Assembly: GCA_044228795.1 (NCBI GenBank)
Contig: JBGAUE010000004.1
Location: forward strand, 128,302 to 192,301
DNA: 64,000 nt
Direction: 5' to 3'
DNA from: M0108 sp044228795
Lineage (GTDB): Bacteria; Pseudomonadota; Gammaproteobacteria; Chromatiales; Chromatiaceae
Below are positions 60,519 to 64,000 of this stretch, in pieces. Every line of letters starts with the position of its first letter. Positions within the stretch are counted from its first letter, which is position 1. Position numbers and translations under genes: made by a program. Under the pieces are notes generated by a model, which worked only from the letters and a program-made list of their open reading frames with translations, had not been told where the DNA came from and did no database searches.

Positions 60519-61760
60519 ATGATTTCAGTTGACGAGGCCATGAGCATCCTGTCCCGCGGGACCGAGGAAATCCTGGTGGAGGATGCCTTGCGCAAGAAGT
60601 TGACGAGTGGCCGTCCCTTGCGGATCAAGGCGGGATTCGATCCTACCGCGCCCGACCTGCACCTGGGACATACGGTCCTTATCAACAAATTGCGTCACTT
60701 CCAACAACTTGGGCATGAGGTGCTATTCCTGATCGGCGACTTCACCGGCATGATCGGAGACCCCACGGGCAAGAATGTCACCCGTAAGCCTCTGAGTCGC
60801 GAGGAGGTTCTGGACAATGCCCGGACCTATCAGGACCAAATCTTCTCCATGCTGAGTCCGGAGCACACAAGGGTGGTGTTTAACTCTAGCTGGATGGGAG
60901 AGATGCGAGCTGCCGATCTGGTCCAGTTGGCGGCCCGTCATACGGTAGCCCGCATGCTGGAGCGCGATGACTTCTCCAAGCGTTTCAAATCTGGACAGCC
61001 GATTGCCATCCACGAATTTCTCTACCCCCTTGTCCAGGGCTATGACTCGGTCGCCCTTCGGGCAGATGTGGAACTTGGTGGCACCGATCAGAGGTTTAAT
61101 CTGCTGGTGGGGCGACAACTTCAGGAATCCTATGGCCAGGAGCCCCAGGTGGTGATCACTATGCCCATCCTGGAAGGTCTGGATGGTGTCCAGAAGATGT
61201 CCAAGTCCCTTGGTAATTATATAGGGATCGCCGAGTCGCCTGATCAGATGTTCGGCAAGCTGATGTCGATCTCCGACGATTTAATGTGGCGTTATTTTGA
61301 ACTCTTGAGCGATGTCTCTCAGGAGGAGATTGCCAGGTGGCGACAGTCGGTAGTCGAGGGGGTTAATCCTCGTGACATCAAGTTTCGTCTAGGCGAGGAG
61401 ATGGTCAGCCGATTTCATGGCGAGGCGGCGGCGTCCCGGGCCTTGAGGGACTTTATCGCCCGATTTCAACAGGGCGCCCTGCCGGAAGTTATCCCTGAGG
61501 TCTCGGTCATGGCGAGGGGCGAGGCACTGCCAATCGCCAACCTCCTCAAGGATGCCTGCTTAGTCAAGAGTACCTCGGATGCCTTGCGCTTGATTGACCA
61601 GGGTGGGGTGCGCATCGACGGGGAACGGGTAGAGGACAGGGGGCTGAGCTTCAGGCCTGGTTCCGTTCATATATTTCAGGTAGGCAAGCGGCGGTTCGTG
61701 CGCGTGTCTGTGACAACCTCCCCGGCTCCCGCTGCCAGCGATGGCGTCGTTGATAAGTAG
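60519..61760 (+). CDS. tyrS: tyrosyl-tRNA synthetase (TyrZ type)
   Basis: Charges tRNA-Tyr. 413 aa, with the class I motifs HLGH (48-51, in DPTAPDLHLGHTVLINK) and KMSKS (in VQKMSKSLGNYIG) and a C-terminal S4 RNA-binding domain (LIDQGGVRIDGERVEDRG). The ATG at 60519 with GGAG upstream is chosen over the longer open frame. In relatives tyrS is directly followed by the rRNA operon; here an insertion element lies between. Confidence 0.95.
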   Translation: MISVDEAMSILSRGTEEILVEDALRKKLTSGRPLRIKAGFDPTAPDLHLGHTVLINKLRHFQQLGHEVLFLIGDFTGMIGDPTGKNVTRKPLSREEVLDNARTYQDQIFSMLSPEHTRVVFNSSWMGEMRAADLVQLAARHTVARMLERDDFSKRFKSGQPIAIHEFLYPLVQGYDSVALRADVELGGTDQRFNLLVGRQLQESYGQEPQVVITMPILEGLDGVQKMSKSLGNYIGIAESPDQMFGKLMSISDDLMWRYFELLSDVSQEEIARWRQSVVEGVNPRDIKFRLGEEMVSRFHGEAAASRALRDFIARFQQGALPEVIPEVSVMARGEALPIANLLKDACLVKSTSDALRLIDQGGVRIDGERVEDRGLSFRPGSVHIFQVGKRRFVRVSVTTSPAPAASDGVVDK

Positions 61761-61875
61761 CGCGCATGAGTTGAGAGGCTCAGGGTTGGCGCCCACAAGC
61801 AGGGGTTTTGAGGGTCGAAGGGGTCTGTTGGTTACTCGGGCAATGGGTCCGACTGAAGAACAGAAGAACAGTAAT

Positions 61876-63574
61876 CCTAAAAAGGGCAGTTGCCTCTTGC
61901 CTTGGTTGAGGCAAGCAAATGAAATAATGGCAAAAGGAGGTGCCTATGAACAAGCTGACCTTTCACCCTACGGGTGAAGCCCGATCAACGGCGCTGACGG
62001 CCGTTCCCGGCCCGGTTGCCGTCGATACCTTTGGCGGTCGTGTCCATGTGGAGTGGGATTCTGAGGCGGCGGTGACGCCCTTGGGCCAGTTGCCTTTCTT
62101 TATGACTTCTTGCAGGTGAGCAGCCGCTTTGAGCCCTGGGTGGCCAGTTGCCCCCTCAAGCTGACCAGCCCCAATGCCCCGACCAACCGGATATCCTGGG
62201 TACTGCCGTGTTGGCCATCCTCGTGGGCCACCAGCGCTATGCCCATATCAGTGCCCTGCGCGGTGACACGATCAACGCCCCGCTGTTGGGCATGGCCGTC
62301 GTAGTGAGCGAGGACTCGGTACGGCGCAATCTGGGGCGGATGGACGAAGGGGAGGGCACGAAGTGGCTCCAGGATCACCTGGATGAGGGGGTCGCGCCGC
62401 TCTTGAGCATCCCCTGGATTCTTGACAGCGATGTCACGGTCAAGCCCTTGTTTGGCCATCAAGAAGGGGCGGAGAAGGGCTACAACCCCCACCAGCCTGG
62501 CCGGCCGTCGCCTACTTACCATACCTATTTCATCGCCAATCTGCGCCTGATCCTCGACGTTGAGGTCAAGGCGGGTAATCAGACCGCCTCCAAATACAGT
62601 GCCCCGGGGTTATGGGAACTCCTCACGCGCATCCCGCGCGCGCACTGGCCGGTCTTCATCCGCGGCGACCGGGACTGGGGCACCGAGGCTAAAATGCAGC
62701 GCGCCGAACAGGAAGGATTGCCGTATCTCTTCAAGTTGCGTATGACGGCGGGGGTCAAAAAAAGCGTCGAGCGGTTGATGCGCGAAGCCCTCTGGACGGA
62801 GGCCGGTCAGGGCTGGGAGGGCGTCGAGACGTCCTTGCGGCTGGCCGGCTGGGGCCGCTCGCGCCGGGCCATCGTCCTACGCCGGCGGGTCAAGGGCGAT
62901 CTGGCGGTGGTGGATCATGGGGATCCCAACCCATTGCGCCTGGGCTTTGCCGACCTCAACGAGGCGGTCAACATCTACGAATACGCCGTGCTGATCACCT
63001 CGTTGCCACAGGAGATCCTGACCCTCGCCCAGTGGTACCGCGACCGCGCCGATGCGGAAAATCCCTGTGATGAACTAAAAAATCACTAGGGTTGGGGTGG
63101 TTTCACCACTCGCGACCTCAAGCGCTGCCGCTTCATGGCGCGTATCACCGCCCTGACCTACAACGGGTGGAGCCTCTTCGTGCGCCTGGCCAATCCCCAT
63201 CAGCACACGGAGGCGATCACCAGCCGGCCCCTCATGCTCCATGCCCCCGCCCGGGTGACGCGTCATGCCGGTCAGAAGCACCTCACCATCAGCCATCCCC
63301 ATGCCCAGGCACCCTGGGTGCAACAGGTCTGCCGCGACATCGCCGCCTTCTTCAAGACCCTGCGCCAAACTGCGGAGCAGTTGCCCCCCCGCCAATGTTG
63401 GTGCCGGATCCTCTCGCGGGCCCTGGTGAAATACCTTCGGGGGCGCGAATTGCCGCCCCCCGCCCCCTTGCCTGCACCGGCATAGCCAGGTTCCGCTACC
63501 ATTCCGCGACCATTGGCTCCCGCTCCGTCAGCTCGCAACGAGCTGGCGTTGGGTGCTAACTGCCGTTTTTAGGA
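61876..63574 (+). mobile_element. IS1380-like element, nearly full length but inactive
   Basis: About 1.7 kb, bounded by inverted repeats: CCTAAAAAGGGCAGTTGCC at 61876 and, read inward from 63573, CCTAAAAACGGCAGTTAGC. TAAT occurs at both flanks (61872-61875 and 63575-63578), a probable 4-bp target duplication, which fits the IS1380 family. A second, deleted and inverted copy is at 8347-9373. It lies between tyrS and the rRNA operon, with its right end seven bases upstream of the first rrn -35 box. Confidence 0.85.
61946..63485 (+). pseudogene. IS1380-like DDE transposase pseudogene
   Basis: From the ATG at 61946 (AAAGGAGG upstream) the protein reads VAVDTFGGRVHVEW, then shifts frame near 62100 (before DFLQVSSRFEPWV), shifts again near 62187 (a base is missing before DILGTAV), and meets a TAG at 63087-63089 in KNH*GWGGF, where TGG is expected. 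The catalytic regions are present: ILDSDVTVKPLFGHQEGA, IRGDRDWGTEAKMQR and YRDRADAENPCDELK, which satisfies Y(2)R(3)E(6)K. GYNPHQPGRPS is also typical. Three disruptions make it non-functional. Confidence 0.85.
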
Positions 63575-63580
63575 TAATTC

Positions 63581-63608
63581 TTGACAGCGTCCTTCAAACC
63601 CCTAGAAT
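63581..63608 (+). promoter_or_regulatory. rRNA operon promoter P1
   Basis: TTGACA at 63581-63586, a 16-bp spacer and TAGAAT at 63603-63608, followed by a GC-rich discriminator. The IS right end (63574) is just upstream, so any native upstream AT-rich element has been replaced by IS sequence. Confidence 0.75.
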
Positions 63609-63767
63609 GCGCCGCTTCCCGTCGGGGATGGGGTGGGTGAGGGGTTAAGGAGAGCGGCCTAGAGGCGCGGTCACCGGTCACCGGAGCGGCCCGTTCCGCG
63701 GCCCGCCTCCCAGTCGGCGTCGGGATTGGCGAGAACGCCAAGTTTAGACGGCCCCGCCGCAAAGGGC

Positions 63768-63795
63768 TTGACAGACAACTCCCCGCCTGTAGAAT
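63768..63795 (+). promoter_or_regulatory. rRNA operon promoter P2
   Basis: TTGACA at 63768-63773, a 16-bp spacer and TAGAAT at 63790-63795, about 180 bp upstream of the 16S start. Tandem promoters are usual for rrn operons. Confidence 0.8.
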
Positions 63796-63836
63796 AGGCG
63801 GTCTTCCCTGAGGGGAAGCGTTACCGGCAGGTAACC

Positions 63837-63849
63837 AGCTCATTAACAA
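63837..63849 (+). promoter_or_regulatory. boxA-like antitermination site in the rrn leader
   Basis: AGCTCATTAACAA resembles the boxA consensus (TGCTCTTTAACA) that recruits NusB-NusE to the rRNA transcript. It lies between P2 and the 16S gene, as expected. Confidence 0.6.
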
Positions 63850-63976
63850 ACTGTTCGGATAACTTGTGTGGGTGCTTCGTTGGCACCGAGCAATCGGTAG
63901 ACACGATGGAGCACCTTTTTTCGAAAAGGTCAACCGTCGAGCAAAGGATAGGCTCTCTTGATAGAGAGCGCGTCAT

Positions 63977-64000
63977 AAACTGAAGAGTTTGATCCTGGCT
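63977..64000 (+). rRNA. rrs: 16S ribosomal RNA, 5' end (partial)
   Basis: The window ends with AAACTGAAGAGTTTGATCC and TGGCT, the conserved 5' end of bacterial 16S rRNA including the site of the universal 27F primer. The start is placed by analogy with E. coli. The gene continues beyond the window. Confidence 0.95.

Noticed and set aside
1..64000. CRISPR array, prophage or integrase-based island
   Set aside because: No regularly spaced repeats, phage structural genes or integrase were seen on either strand.

Overview
The window is a GC-rich (about 60% or more) gammaproteobacterial chromosome segment, most likely from a purple sulfur bacterium or close relative in the Chromatiales. The evidence is conserved gene order (fimV-truA; argC, DUF6776-like, bactofilin, erpA, tyrS and then the 16S rRNA; ubiG near a YciK-type SDR; thiD and hemL) together with OxyR, HemL, ErpA and TyrS proteins of gammaproteobacterial type. 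The taxonomic call is inference. No photosynthesis or sulfur-oxidation gene in the window fixes it.

Region 1 (1-25.1 kb) is an accessory carbon and energy block inserted next to truA. An apparently intact IS1595-family element (1070-2114) abuts a gnd-zwf-tal operon followed by glgP, which together mobilise glycogen and run the oxidative pentose phosphate pathway. Then come a deleted IS1380-like element, a universal stress protein, a SulP anion transporter and an OmpR-type two-component system. The sulP promoter region carries three GTCAA repeats at an exact 11-bp period, so the adjacent response regulator may control it. A broken phosphoketolase tail precedes a small PLDc_N membrane protein, a DUF2254 membrane protein and a complete nine-gene N-type ATPase operon (atpDCQRBEFAG). 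After the ATPase lie decayed remnants (possible phosphoketolase scrap, 5'-truncated CPA1 antiporter, DUF1840 stub) and an encapsulated-ferritin-like protein without a visible encapsulin gene.

Region 2 (25.1-49.9 kb) is mostly housekeeping with some signalling: an M1 peptidase, a CHASE2 adenylate/guanylate cyclase next to an MscS channel with a cyclic-nucleotide-binding domain, a ChaN-PDZ protein, argD-argF with a TIGR04211 protein, OxyR, glycerate kinase and RecQ. A cluster at 41-46.2 kb holds a YciK-like SDR and a squalene/phytoene-synthase-like protein that both lack catalytic residues, then UbiG, two methionine-rich membrane coiled-coil proteins, and a MidA/NDUFAF7-type methyltransferase. 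This suggests quinone or complex I maturation. A thioredoxin-fold protein, a TauE/SafE exporter, an inositol monophosphatase-like enzyme and a Sel1 protein follow.

Region 3 (50-64 kb) is biosynthetic: an unusual acetolactate synthase, SleB-type hydrolase, thiopurine methyltransferase, hemL, thiD, two A-type Fe-S carriers, argC, bactofilin and tyrS. A second, near full-length but broken IS1380-like copy lies between tyrS and the rRNA operon and ends just upstream of the first of two rrn promoters. The window stops 24 bases into the 16S rRNA gene. No CRISPR array, tRNA gene or phage was seen.
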